Shown here piece after piece: positions 1-10,100 of a stretch of DNA of 64,000 nt; the stretch's first letter is position 1, and every line of letters starts with the position of its first letter. A program made the translations under genes and the position numbers. The notes beneath the pieces were generated by a model. It was given only the letters and a program-made list of their open reading frames with translations, did no database searches and had not been told where the DNA came from. Source of the DNA: Choanephora cucurbitarum (taxonomy: Eukaryota; Mucoromycota; Mucoromycetes; Mucorales; Choanephoraceae); the NCBI GenBank assembly GCA_025331435.1, contig JAIWNI010000021.1, forward strand, positions 124,001 to 188,000, in the 5' to 3' direction.

Positions 1-789
1 AGTAGCTCGAGTACCCTTAGCTGACCAGGCCATAGTACGGCTCAATTTGATATGGAAAGTAGACTCGTCAATGAAAACACAGTTGCTCATGAAGTCGATG
101 TCTATTTGTATCAAATTGGTTGCCCATTGAAAGCGTGCTTCAATGCTGCGAGGAGAATTTCTTTCTTTAGGTTCAAAGTGGGCTTTCTTAATTGTAAGAG
201 CACAATCATTGACCATAAAATCATGGACAGCAGTTTTTGCAATCTTGAGTCCTTCAAATTGGCTGGCGAGGCTTTCCATTGCTTCATTTACAGTGGCTCT
301 ATGGTCTTCGCTGTATTTCTGAAGCAAGAAACCTTTGTGCTCCTCGTTGAGAATTTTTGGTCGCCCAACTTTCTTCTTCCCTTTTTCTTCTTCTTCTTGA
401 GCTAGCTCAGGTTGTTCAATTCTCTTTCGAGCTGCGTTTTCCTCTTTCTTGAACCAATAGTGAGCGGTACGCTTAGGTACGTCCAACTCTTTTGCTGCTT
501 CAGGAACTGTATAGCCTTTAACGTAGACGAGGTGGAAAAAGCGCTCCTTTTTCTCGTCACTATGTCTGGTGTATTTGCGCTGACTATGGCCTTGATCAGC
601 GACAATCTCGGCTTTGACAATTTTCACTTTCTCTAATCTTTCAGGAGGCTTCAAGTCCATGTAGGTATCATAGTTGGTGACGTCCTCAAGCGGAAACTGC
701 TCGTTGTCAACTTCCATTTCAACTGGTTCATTGCCGTACTCATCAAATACACTGCCCTTTCCGTCTTCTTGAAAAAATTTGAGGCTCAT
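1..789 (-). CDS. IS630/Tc1-mariner-type DDE transposase, C-terminal part beyond the window
   Basis: An uninterrupted 263-codon frame runs from an ATG at 787-789 on the minus strand to the left edge. It has an acidic N-terminus, a helix-turn-helix-like region (residues about 75-110, with 'VPEAAKELDVPKRTAHYWF'), a basic 'GRPK' linker, and then the start of the catalytic domain with 'CVFIDEST' (first Asp of a DDE triad) followed by 'WSAKG', which is typical of the IS630/Tc1-mariner superfamily. The rest of the catalytic domain lies outside the window. The frame has no stop codons, so this copy may be recent. A 70-bp sequence with an exact inverted copy elsewhere lies 55 bp upstream of the start. 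Family assignment is from motifs only. Confidence 0.85.
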   Translation of the reverse strand, partial: MSLKFFQEDGKGSVFDEYGNEPVEMEVDNEQFPLEDVTNYDTYMDLKPPERLEKVKIVKAEIVADQGHSQRKYTRHSDEKKERFFHLVYVKGYTVPEAAKELDVPKRTAHYWFKKEENAARKRIEQPELAQEEEEKGKKKVGRPKILNEEHKGFLLQKYSEDHRATVNEAMESLASQFEGLKIAKTAVHDFMVNDCALTIKKAHFEPKERNSPRSIEARFQWATNLIQIDIDFMSNCVFIDESTFHIKLSRTMAWSAKGTRAT

Positions 790-844
790 TTTATATATTT
801 CTTGTAGTTCTGAGTATGTGCAATCTATTTTGAAGAAATGTGCA

Positions 845-914
845 ATGTCTTTTCTTCAAGCGTGCAATCTGAATTTTTTGTCAGCGCAATTCGAATTTTT
901 TACTAGCGCAATCT
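845..914 (+). repeat. 70-bp inverted repeat, left copy
   Basis: This sequence is a perfect 70-bp reverse complement of 5534-5603. It contains three near-tandem subunits of about 22 bp built around 'gcgcaat' and 'gaatttttt'. It sits just upstream of the transposase start, so it could be that element's terminal repeat. Equally, the pair could bound the 4.76-kb unit 845-5603. Past 914 the two copies differ by an indel of about 19 bp and then diverge. Confidence 0.9.
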
Positions 915-2043
915 TTTTCTGTTGGTGAATATTCAAGAAAGGAAATAATGGCAGAGCAAACGGAAAAGGAAATGTTGACTCAAGAGAAGTTCAAATATCG
1001 ATGCTGACGTAGGCTACTCAGCTCACAATAATTAGTGCGAAAAGAATAGCGTGCGGAACTTTACTCTTTCTTCTACTACAAACCGTTTTTTTATTCTAAG
1101 GATCAACCCGTTTGATCCGGGCTCAGTGCTTCGAGGTTGCCCTGAGTTGTCCTTCGCGCTACCGTAAAGCTTCCAGGAGTCTGAGCAGTTTAAACCACTA
1201 TGTGTTGTCACCCCAAACCTCATCCTTAATCAACTTTTTTTTCTCGTGTTGCAAAGCCCGCTCAGTGCTTCGAGGTTGCCCTGAGTTGTCCTTCGCGCTA
1301 CCGTAAAGCTTCCAGGAGCCTGAGCAGCTAGCGCACAACTTTTCTGCTATGCTCTTGTTGTTCTTATTAAATATTTTTCTTTCCTTTGGAGAGTGTTACA
1401 AGATTGTTGACTGCAGTTTTTATAGTCCTTTTCACTTCGATCTTGTCATCTTACCTTCGTTATTGGCATTAACAAGGGCTCTCGTAAATAGAACTTCGTA
1501 TCGCGCTACATACCTATACAACGCTAAACAGCTCTCTCTTACATGATATGTTTAGAGTATAATAAGCACACTTTGTACTGTTATGCAGTAGTAGTTGTTT
1601 TATATGCCATGGTACCTCTTATCGATAATATTGCTTAAACTTAAAAAAAAATAAAGTCAAACATACAGATGCGGTGCATAAAGCTTAGGTCATATAAATT
1701 GCGTCTTTCTATGAAGTTGCAATCACTGTTATATCGCCCCGTAACAACGATACTAGTATCCTCGTTTAACTTGCTTTACTGGTATCATTCTTATACATAT
1801 AGAATAATTTTTGGGCAGAGACAAGCAATAACATTAGCTGCAGTTAACAAGCTCCTTGCTCACTGATGCTATCTTTGTTGTTGTCAGACATTAGTAAAGT
1901 GAAACAGTAATGTGTCTTAGACTTTTTATTATACATGTAGAAAGTGCAGCTTGACCTTCGTCTATTTAGGGTTATTGATTTAGAACCATGAATAGAAATA
2001 AACAATAAATGAACCTATTATAAATTCTATCGTAGAGATATTA
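915..2043. other. No supported gene; contains a duplicated hairpin sequence
   Basis: Only short chance frames are seen. The notable content is the pair of 68-bp repeats at 1121-1188 and 1260-1327 and a short hairpin at about 1100-1118 (ggatcaa / ttgatcc). Confidence 0.6.
1121..1327. repeat. Two direct copies of a 68-bp hairpin-forming sequence
   Basis: Copies at 1121-1188 and 1260-1327 differ by one base. Each begins 'gctcagtgcttc' and ends '(g)gag[t/c]ctgagcag', so the ends can pair (GCTCAG with CTGAGC, then GCTTC with GGAGC in the second copy, with one bulged T). This gives a stem of about 11 bp closing a loop of about 40 nt. It is more GC-rich than the surrounding DNA. I do not recognise it; a small structured RNA or a fragment of a transposon end are both possible. 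Confidence 0.75.
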
Positions 2044-2589
2044 GAGCATCTCCAATGGACTTTCTATTTTTCAAAATTCCCTAAATATAGAAAGTCAAAT
2101 AGAATATTGCAACTCCAATGGGAAAAAATCGACTCCTCAAATATAGAAATGTTCTAAAAAATATGAAAAAATCCTCAAATTTGAGGATTTTTGAAATGTT
2201 CCAAATGACTTTCCAAATGAAAAAATAGCTCTAAATTTTAAGAAGTATGCAAGTCACGTCGGTCAGAAAGTATCACGCATAATAGTATATCACTGTCTTT
2301 ATATCTTTTAGTGTTTTTCTACCTCAATGGTATCGCTGATGCAGATCAAAGAGCCACATAGTTCTTCAGTGTTCTCAAGTTGTTGGTTACCCATTTAAAA
2401 GGTTCGAATACATTTTATTTACTGATGGAAGAGAAAATATTGTATAAGTCCAAAAATGATTGTTCAAATTTAGTCAGTCAGATTTGGAAAGTACATTGGA
2501 GTGAAGAAAAATGAGGAGTGCTATATTTAGTCGTTTCCTTTTTCGTAAATTATAGAAAGTCTGATTTAGAAAGTCCATTGGAGATGCTC
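2044..2589. mobile_element. MITE-like non-autonomous element, 546 bp
   Basis: The ends form an inverted repeat: 'gagcatctccaatggactt' begins at 2044 and its reverse complement ends at 2589. Both sides are flanked by TA (2042-2043 and 2590-2591), consistent with a TA target duplication. Subterminal copies of 'ctccaatgg' and 'atagaaagt' recur inside. There is no coding capacity. It fits a Tc1/mariner-type or Harbinger-type MITE; which superfamily mobilises it cannot be decided here. Confidence 0.85.
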
Positions 2590-2847
2590 TAATGACTGAT
2601 CCTGATATCGTAACTGACTATTTCTTACATGATGCATAACAAACACATCAATTGCTTGTTGTTGGTCCATTTGCTATTATTTGAACGGATTGATCTATCG
2701 TTCAAATGTGTTCAAGTAGGACAAATGTTGTGATGATGAATCTGACTTTAGAAACCGCTATTGTTCCTGAAATGGTATGTGTCTACAACAAGCAACAGCT
2801 TCACCACCAGGTATAAAAAAGAAGAAAGATGTTTAGGTGAAAATAGC

Positions 2848-3440
2848 TTAAGCCGTCTTTTTGAATGTTTTTGTCTTGGTATACAAATTTGTACTTCTCA
2901 AGAAAATATTGATAAAGTCATTGATGCGCTCAACTAGCTCTGCTTTTGACTTGTTCTTGTTCTTGCTCCAGACGTCCAAGTTCTTCAAGCTAAGAGAGGT
3001 TTACTTTAGTGAACCACATTCAAGGTAATACTCAAATAGTCACATGCATTTCAAACAGCTGAGGTACTTGACAATCATTAGTATCTTGCTTCTTTTGTTT
3101 CAAGAGTTTGGATTTCTTCAAAAGAACAAAATACAGGTCATCATAAGCATTCTTTTAGCATTTCTATAGCTGAGTTTAGTATGCAACAAGGCTCAGAGGA
3201 ACATATTCTTCTATCTTGATGACCAAGTGGCAGAGCTCTTCTATCTTCCGTCTTTGCTCTTGATTTATCTCTTCAACGATGTCTACTAGTTACAGGGAGG
3301 GACTGGTGTACAGATGGTCAATAAATTGATATTAAGCCTTCTTCTTAATGAGGCTGCCACTATCCATCGTCCACTCAATTTGTCAATAACTTCATTCTCT
3401 GTTAATGGGCCTCTGAGAAGTTTTGCAATCTAGGTTAAAT
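2848..3440 (-). pseudogene. Decayed multi-exon gene, lineage-specific family
   Basis: Reading the minus strand, coherent protein-like stretches appear in order: 'IAKLLRGPLTENEVIDKLSG', 'MDSGSLIKKKA', 'YQFIDHLYTSPSL', 'LVDIVEEINQEQRRKIEEL', then after a plausible 51-bp intron (branch motif 'tactaaac') 'NAYDDLYFVLLKKSKLL'. They are separated by a frameshift and at least two in-frame stops. A last exon-like piece at 2848-2989 reads 'LDVWSKNKNKSKAELVERIN' before a stop. Neighbouring DNA at about 3595-3660 resembles the 3' end of the adjacent intact gene (3740-3810), so this may be a relic of a duplicated relative. Function unknown. Confidence 0.55.
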
Positions 3441-3668
3441 TAGCGTCGTTATGAAAAGTACACGAAGAGACACTGTAATCAGTAGATAAAGCGACATGTT
3501 TCTAGCTTGTTTACTTTTTTTTGTTCTTAATTGTTCGGAAGATGTTCGTAATCATCTAGCACCTTCAAGCTCAGCTGGTCAATCAATGGCGCTGGAAAAG
3601 ATGCAAAGGCGAAGGAGTCTATCAAAAATCAACGTTATTGAGATGAACATTGGCGGTATCAAAATAAT

Positions 3669-5299
3669 TTAAAAATATTTATTTATGAGAGCGTGAGATA
3701 AGGAAGGGAGAGGTTCGGAGGAAATGGTGTTTGCCTTAGAGGACTTTGAAAGGATTCGGAGACGGAGGAGCTTGTTGAAAATCGAAGTTATAGAAATGGC
3801 GGTGGTGGTGGTGGTGGGGATCTGAAATTTCTCAATTTCAAAAAAGACGAACATTGTCTTGCTTATGTACTTCGTCAAAAAGAATCTCACTTCACCGTCT
3901 ATCAAGGTGTGAGAAAAAGTTGATAGTAATGTGCATTAGCTTGCTTACCTTGTACAACATAGGACAACATAAAGTTGTAGTTAAACTTGTAGATGGCCTC
4001 CTTGGTATATTTTGCAACTTTAATGACATCCTTGTCTTTCTTGGCCTTGTCGTTACAGCTCAAGGGCTTCACCTCACCAAAGCAAATATTCTGGGCTCTG
4101 CCAGCACTGTTAAGTCTAGCGACTTTATAGTCAGGTCGCCAGGCTCCTTCATCGTTGGCATGATTGGACCTAGTAAGCAAGTGTTAGAGTACAGTCTAAC
4201 ATCAATCAAATATACATTACATGTGTGGCAGCGTATAGACATCATGCTTGAATATGGCCTTCATGGCATCATGGACAAATGAGCAGGTCAACCTGTTCTC
4301 TGAAACACCAACATCTGTTGCTGTCACATTATCAATTAAGTTGTTGGCAAACTTAATGATACTGTACGTATCAAAGCAAGGTGCTTTCTGGCTGATTGCT
4401 GCGATTCTCTTTGAAGTGGTCCATAGGTCTTCTTCTTTAGCAAACTCATCGAGTGCCTCTTCTACTTCTACTCTCAGATCACCAGGGAATGTATTCTTTA
4501 TTGATTTATAGAGCTGTTCTTGTTCGCTTCTGAAGCTCGAGAGCACTTGATTTTCGAAGCTATTCTTCATCAGCTTGCCTGTCTTGTTGATGGTCTTCAA
4601 GTAGAAGACATGATCTAAGGCCCTATTTTTTTATGAAGAAAAATAAAAGTCAGCCAGGTGTAGAAATCAAAGCAAGCAGTTGACTACGCACAAAAGATCT
4701 TCAACATCAAACATAATATCACCAGCCTTCAAAAGTTCTAGAGCATTTGACTTGTATTTATGAAAGCATTGCTCAACATCAACACTACCACACATGATGG
4801 GGTTGCTAGGTGATGGTGCAACCAAGTCGCCAAGAGAGTCTACATACGCAACAGATCGACATGTTGCAGTGATGACTGTTGTTGGACTGGTCTTTTGATT
4901 TCCATGGCTCAGTAGCTTAATCCAGCGTATTTTTTGTTCAGACTATCAATGGCTAGTTAGTTAGGATAACAGGCAATCAGAGAAATGTACTTACTACAGA
5001 TTTTTTATGTTCTTCTGCAATTGTTTGGAACAATCTTCTTATGAAGATTTGGTAATCAATCATTGTGTCTTTGACTCTTTGAATTAATTCTACATGGCTC
5101 TCAACGAATTCTCTTAAATTGACATAATCGGTTTGTTGGGAAGAGATGTATTGAACGATAACTATACGACTTGTTTAGTAGGCAGATACGCGTCAATTGT
5201 GTATTACTTACTCTCTTTACATTCTTTCTTTACTTCTGCTTTGTTATTGAAGTCTGTGGCTGCTGTTGTGCTATTTCTGCGTGTTGAGTATGTAGACAT
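3669..5299 (-). CDS. Uncharacterised repeated-family protein with possible PD-(D/E)XK nuclease core
   Basis: Six exons on the minus strand: 5299-5212, 5161-4995, 4942-4692, 4622-4221, 4169-3949 and 3898-3669. All phases agree and the total is 453 codons (452 aa) with ATG at 5297-5299. Introns are 50-69 bp with GT-AG ends. The N-terminal half is helical and charged. The C-terminal part has 'WRPDYK' followed about 20 residues later by 'ICFGEVKP', the spacing and residues expected of a PD-(D/E)XK core (Asp, then Glu-x-Lys), preceded by a conserved-looking Glu in 'VSENRLTC'. I associate this style of protein with multi-copy families of unknown function in Mucorales. The nuclease reading is inference; catalytic activity is unproven. 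It lies inside the 70-bp inverted-repeat pair, and a tandem repeat lies directly upstream of its start. Confidence 0.75.
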
Positions 5300-5307
5300 A
5301 ATAGAAT

Positions 5308-5422
5308 AAAGTATAGAAAGAGTAAAGTATGGAGAGAGCAAAAAGAATAATAGAGCAAAGTATAGAGAGAACAAAGAGAACAATAGAGTAAAATAGAGGG
5401 GTAAAGAGAATAATAAAGTATA
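5308..5422. repeat. Degenerate tandem repeat in the 5' flank of the nuclease-like gene
   Basis: Three to four imperfect units of about 33-38 bp begin 'aaagtatagagaga' or similar and end 'aataatagagc/t'. The array starts 9 bp upstream of the ATG of the minus-strand gene at 3669-5299, so it occupies its leader or promoter. Confidence 0.75.
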
Positions 5423-5533
5423 CCTTTCATTGTTTCATAGGAAAAAATTAGAGATTTCGGGTTTAAAGTCAGAGTACACCTTTTCCGGAAATAGATTGCA
5501 CTCCACGGAAAAAGATTGACTTAAAAAAAGTTT

Positions 5534-5603
5534 AGATTGCGCTAGTAAAAAATTCGAATTGCGCTGACAAAAAATTCAGATTGCACGCTTGAAGAAAAGA
5601 CAT
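5534..5603 (-). repeat. 70-bp inverted repeat, right copy
   Basis: Exact reverse complement of 845-914. On its left (5470-5533) related units continue, including 'tagattgcactccacgg' and an extra unit missing from the other copy. On its right it stops abruptly at 5603. A related but degraded motif ('tttccagaaatagatcac') occurs near 44130. Confidence 0.9.
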
Positions 5604-6176
5604 CACCACCAGAGGTTTTTGATTGCAACACCGACAAGTTTTTCGAACTCAAAATAGTTTCCTTTTCTAGTTTAGCAAAATAAAGGAGTTTGCTTTTTTT
5701 ATTTTCAGATGAATCAGTGAATTATGGTGATTTATGATAGATAAACAGCAATAGAGCAATACTTACAGATAGAAAGCAGTTCGGTTTAAGCCGCTGTATG
5801 TGCAACTCTATTGGTGTATCCTAGCGAAATAAAAGATCTTGTTAGACAACTTTTTTCTTGTAACATGCAATAGTAGATGACTTACTGCAACCTCTTATCT
5901 TGACTTTCTGTTCTAGCGTTAACTAAAATTAGTGAGCAATAAAGAGAGAATATAGTTGTCTCATACCCAATATGCTCCTAAAAGACTGAAGAGAGCAGGA
6001 GGTTTAATAAAGAAGATGAGCAGGTGGTAGTTCTTTGACCATTAGAAAAAAAGGCATGCGAAAGAAAAATAAAGATAAATTCTAATTGCTAAGTCCACTC
6101 ACCTAGGATGCACATAGAATAGCACTAGCGCGCACCCTCCCACCCTACTCCAAGTCCAATAAGATTCCGTTTGAAC
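5604..6176. other. No supported gene, left flank of the DIRS insertion
   Basis: AT-rich sequence without a usable frame. A 17-bp sequence at 5603-5619 recurs inverted at 10582-10598, on the other side of the DIRS element. Confidence 0.5.
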
Positions 6177-6224
6177 ATTGTGGGTCGTGCCTACCACAAT
6201 TGCCGTATGGCTCACTCCGACTTC

Positions 6225-6325
6225 GGATGTGGTTAATGGCTCTCTAGCCGCGCTTTTATTCTCAGATAATTAATATATAAAAAAAAAAATTATTACATAT
6301 TCTATTCTTCATACCTTTCTAAGCC
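6225..6325 (+). repeat. DIRS left inverted terminal repeat
   Basis: This 101-bp repeat is the reverse complement of 10294-10394 with a single mismatch (atacctt versus atatctt), and both share the 11-base A/T run. It ends 13 bp before the gag-like ATG and so carries or abuts the promoter. Confidence 0.95.
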
Positions 6326-6338
6326 GCGCACCGTGGAA

Positions 6339-7139
6339 ATGTCAGAACAGTATGAACAACTTACACCTGAAGAAATTAGAGAATTCAGAGCACTCAAACA
6401 AAGACTCCAAGCCCAAGAGCTTCGAGAAGAAGAAGAACGAGAACTCCCAGAAGAAGTTCACCTCGAACTGGAAGAAACTTCGAAGATTAACCTCAAAAAG
6501 AAACTCAAACAATACCACCGAGATACAATCAAGTACGAAGGTGGAAAATGGACTCAAAGTGGGACGATCAACAAGACATATCTCCCAGAACTCAAACGCT
6601 ACCAATGCGATGCAGCGCAAATGGTGTCAGCCATCGGAAAAGGTGCTGACAGACTGCGAACAGCAGGCAGAGGCGCTACCGAGATTTTTAGCGAACTCAA
6701 ATACATTTTCGAGGAAGGAGGAGATGAAGAAACACTTCGAGAAACCTTGGAAAAGGTTAGGCGCCTTGCAGTTTACTGTTTCGCAACAGGCAAGGAACTT
6801 GACAAAGATGCCAAAGAAGTGGCCTCAAGAGCAATTAAACTTCCAAACAGCCTCAGATACTTGGAAGAAGAAGATGATGACGAAGGGAAAGATTACTTCT
6901 TCAGTACTTCAGACATGGAGAAAATCCAAAAGACTCGATTTGAAGAATCAGTCCTCAGACAGTCAACAAAACAATTTGGAGGATTTGGACGAGGTCGAGG
7001 AAATGGAAGAGGAAAGTACCATGGACACAACAGTTTTTTTGGGAAAGCGAAGGGCCGAGGAGGTCCATACCAGCAGACACATCGAACCACAGACACAAGC
7101 AACAACAGCAGCCACAACAACACCAACAGCAGCAACTAA
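6339..7139 (+). CDS. DIRS gag-like protein (ORF1)
   Basis: 266 codons from ATG 6339, 13 bp after the left terminal repeat, to TAA 7137-7139. The N-terminal half is strongly charged and predicted helical (Glu/Lys-rich). The C-terminal part is basic and Gly/Arg-rich ('GGFGRGRGNGRGK'), then Ser/Asn/Thr-rich. No CCHC zinc knuckle is visible, so nucleic-acid binding probably rests on the RG-rich tail. The last 196 nt overlap the open reverse transcriptase frame in the -1 register, and a TTTTTTT heptamer lies in the overlap. Gag-like assignment rests on position and composition. Confidence 0.8.
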   Translation: MSEQYEQLTPEEIREFRALKQRLQAQELREEEERELPEEVHLELEETSKINLKKKLKQYHRDTIKYEGGKWTQSGTINKTYLPELKRYQCDAAQMVSAIGKGADRLRTAGRGATEIFSELKYIFEEGGDEETLRETLEKVRRLAVYCFATGKELDKDAKEVASRAIKLPNSLRYLEEEDDDEGKDYFFSTSDMEKIQKTRFEESVLRQSTKQFGGFGRGRGNGRGKYHGHNSFFGKAKGRGGPYQQTHRTTDTSNNSSHNNTNSSN

Positions 7140-10100
7140 TTGCAACCACAAACACAAGACAAGAAATATCCATAAACTCATCATCAAAAACAATAGAAAA
7201 GTCAAAACTAACAAAAACAATAGAAAATTCACAATTAACAAAAACAAAAGATACTCAACATTACACGATACCTCAAGATGGGATTCCACCAGGAGGTCGC
7301 TTACAACGATTCCTTCACAATTGGAAAAACAAGATACATCATCAATGGCCCTTGTCTGTTATAGAAAAGGGTTACCAGATTCAATTCCAACATCAGCCGG
7401 TACCATGGAAAGTAAAACCAATGAAATTGAACGAGACAGATCAATCAGCGGTGGACACAGCAGTGAGTCAGTTCTTGAAATCAGAAGTGATAGAGAGATC
7501 ACCCGATCAGGACAACCGATTTCTGTCAAATTTGTTTACAATTCAGGAACCGAACAAGGTCCGACCGATTCTAGACTGCAGAAGAATCAACGAATTTGTG
7601 CAATGTCATCACTTCAAGATGGAAGGTGTTCCGGCACTGAGAGAGATTTTAGAGGAGGAAGATTTTATGTGCAAGATAGATCTCAAGGATGCCTACATAG
7701 TTGTCCCGATTCATCCAGAGTCACGACGATTCCTATCATTCCAACACAGAGGTACAATTTACCAATACAAGTCATTGGCATTTGGTCTGAGTGTAGCACC
7801 CAGAGTCTTTTCCAAACTGATGAAATTCGCTTTGGAGCCATTGAGAGCGAGAGGAATACGATTAGTTTATTACCTCGACGATATTTGTGTTTTGACAAGA
7901 ACGAAGATGGAGATGGAGAAGACAGTAAACGTCATATTAACTCATTTAACAGATCTGGGATTTATAATCAATTATCAAAAGAGCGAGTTACAGCCAAAGC
8001 ACAACCAGGAATTCTTAGGCTTCAATTTCAACAGCGTGCAGATGAAGATCAGTGTGCCTCAGAAGAAGATGAGCAAATTGATTGCGAGAGTTCGCCAATT
8101 GATGAAAGACAAAGAAAAGATGAAATCATGCAGATGGATAGCAGCCCTTCTAGGCAAGATAACATCAATAATTCCAGCTTTGGGGGAGGCATTGTTGCGA
8201 GTACGGTTTCTACAAAGGGACTTAGCCAAGAGTTTGAAGATCCACAAGTACAATTGGGAGAGTTCTTGCAAGTTGTCGAACGACAGCTGGAAAGAATTAG
8301 CATGGTGGACAGAGAAATCGGAGCTCCACAATGGACTGATGATCAAGAGGCAGATAGAGTGTCAAGATCCAAGAGTGAGTATTTATGTGGACGCGTCGGA
8401 CACAGGATGGGGGATAGCCTCCGAAATGATTCAGACAAATGGGTATTGGACAAAGGAAGAAAAAGAGACCTCGATCAATGCACGAGAACTGAAGACGATC
8501 CTGTTTGCAGTGAAATTACACGCAGAAAAATACCAAAACTCAACCATCCACATTCACACCGACAACATAACTGCACTCAAACATGCCAAGAAATCAGGAG
8601 GAACGGCATCAGCCCTACTACAAACACTGACATTAGAAATACAACAAATCATCACAACATACAACTTACAAATACATTATTTTCATATCCAAGGAATCAA
8701 GAATGTCCAAGCGGACAAATTGAGCAGAATTCAAAAACCGATTTACGAATGGACACTACCAAGACGATTTTTCAAGTTGATTCAACGTCGATGGAAAGTG
8801 ATAATAGATGGATTTGCAACACGAGAAAACAGACGCCTGAAGAAATTTTGGAGCCCGATGCCAGACCCCGAAGCCCTAGCTCACAACGCCTTCAACCAAC
8901 AATGGCCGACAGAGGGATTGTATGCTCATCCTCCGTGGAGATTAATCCCAAAGGTACTCGAAAAGGTAAAGAAAGACAAAGTCAAATCAATGGTGTTAGT
9001 GACGCCGACGTGGCCGACTCAATTTTGGTGGCCTATGGTGATGAACATGAACAAGGGAAAAGCCTTAGAGTTCCAAATCAACAAGAAGCTGAAGCTGACC
9101 GCCTGGAGATTATCAGGCAATACAATTCAGAAGAAGAGATTTCTGAAAAAGCAAGTAGTTACTTAGACAATGCGAACAAGAAAAGCACCCATAAACACTA
9201 TGACATTTTGTGGCGAAAATGGGTAAAATGGTGTATGGATAAGAATCCGAAAATAAATCCTCTAGAATATAATCCAAAGGCAGTATTAGAATATCTTGTA
9301 GATCACAACCAATTCTCCTCTCAACATTTGAATACCATGCGATCAGCAATAGCGTCCGTCTACCGAGTAACTCATCCTGACAAACCACCCATAGCATCCA
9401 ACGAGAGAATAATACAATTTTTTAAGGCCAAACGACGAAAGGATCCAAGATTGAGAAACAGTAACAAGGAGGTTTACTCTGTCGAGCCTGTGTTGAATAT
9501 GATACGTAATTGGGATGATGATGACAAGCTACCTTTACAAAGACTACAATTAAAGACTCTCATGTTGTTGACAATTGCTACTATGTGGAGACCACGATCG
9601 GATATGGGTACTTTGCAATACCGAGATGTGACGTTTCAAGTAGATGATAATCATGAAATCAAGGGTGTGACTTTACTCGCAAGAAGCCCAAAGGAAATTG
9701 ACTCTAAACAATCCAAGCTTGGCTTGATTGGAGAAGAAAAAGTGTGTCCTGTGAGAACGCTATGGAGGTTTGTTGACAAGACGAAGGAGTTCCGACAAAG
9801 GCTGAACGAAGACCATACTTTGTTCTTGACTTACCTGTCCTCGGGTGACAAAGAAAAAGGGCCCGTGTCACCAAAGACAATTGGAAACTGGGTGAAGGAA
9901 GCTTTGAAAGAAGCCGGCATCAATACTGACATATATAAAGCACACTCGTTGCGAGCAGCTGCAAGCACCGAAGCAATCATCAAAGGAGCAACCTTTCAAG
10001 AAGTCAAGACGCATGGCAATTGGAGTCAAAACTCCAATACCGTAGAAGACTACTACTTCAGGCCACCTAACCAGCATGAAGCAGGAAAGCAAATGACTGA

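Noticed and set aside
3854..4600. Plus-strand frames of 142 and 87 codons
   Set aside because: They are antisense to the well-phased exons of the minus-strand gene at 3669-5299 and show no protein features of their own.
6893..7289. Minus-strand frames opposite the DIRS gag-like tail
   Set aside because: Leu/Cys/Val-rich complements of Gln/Asn/Thr/Gly repeat codons.
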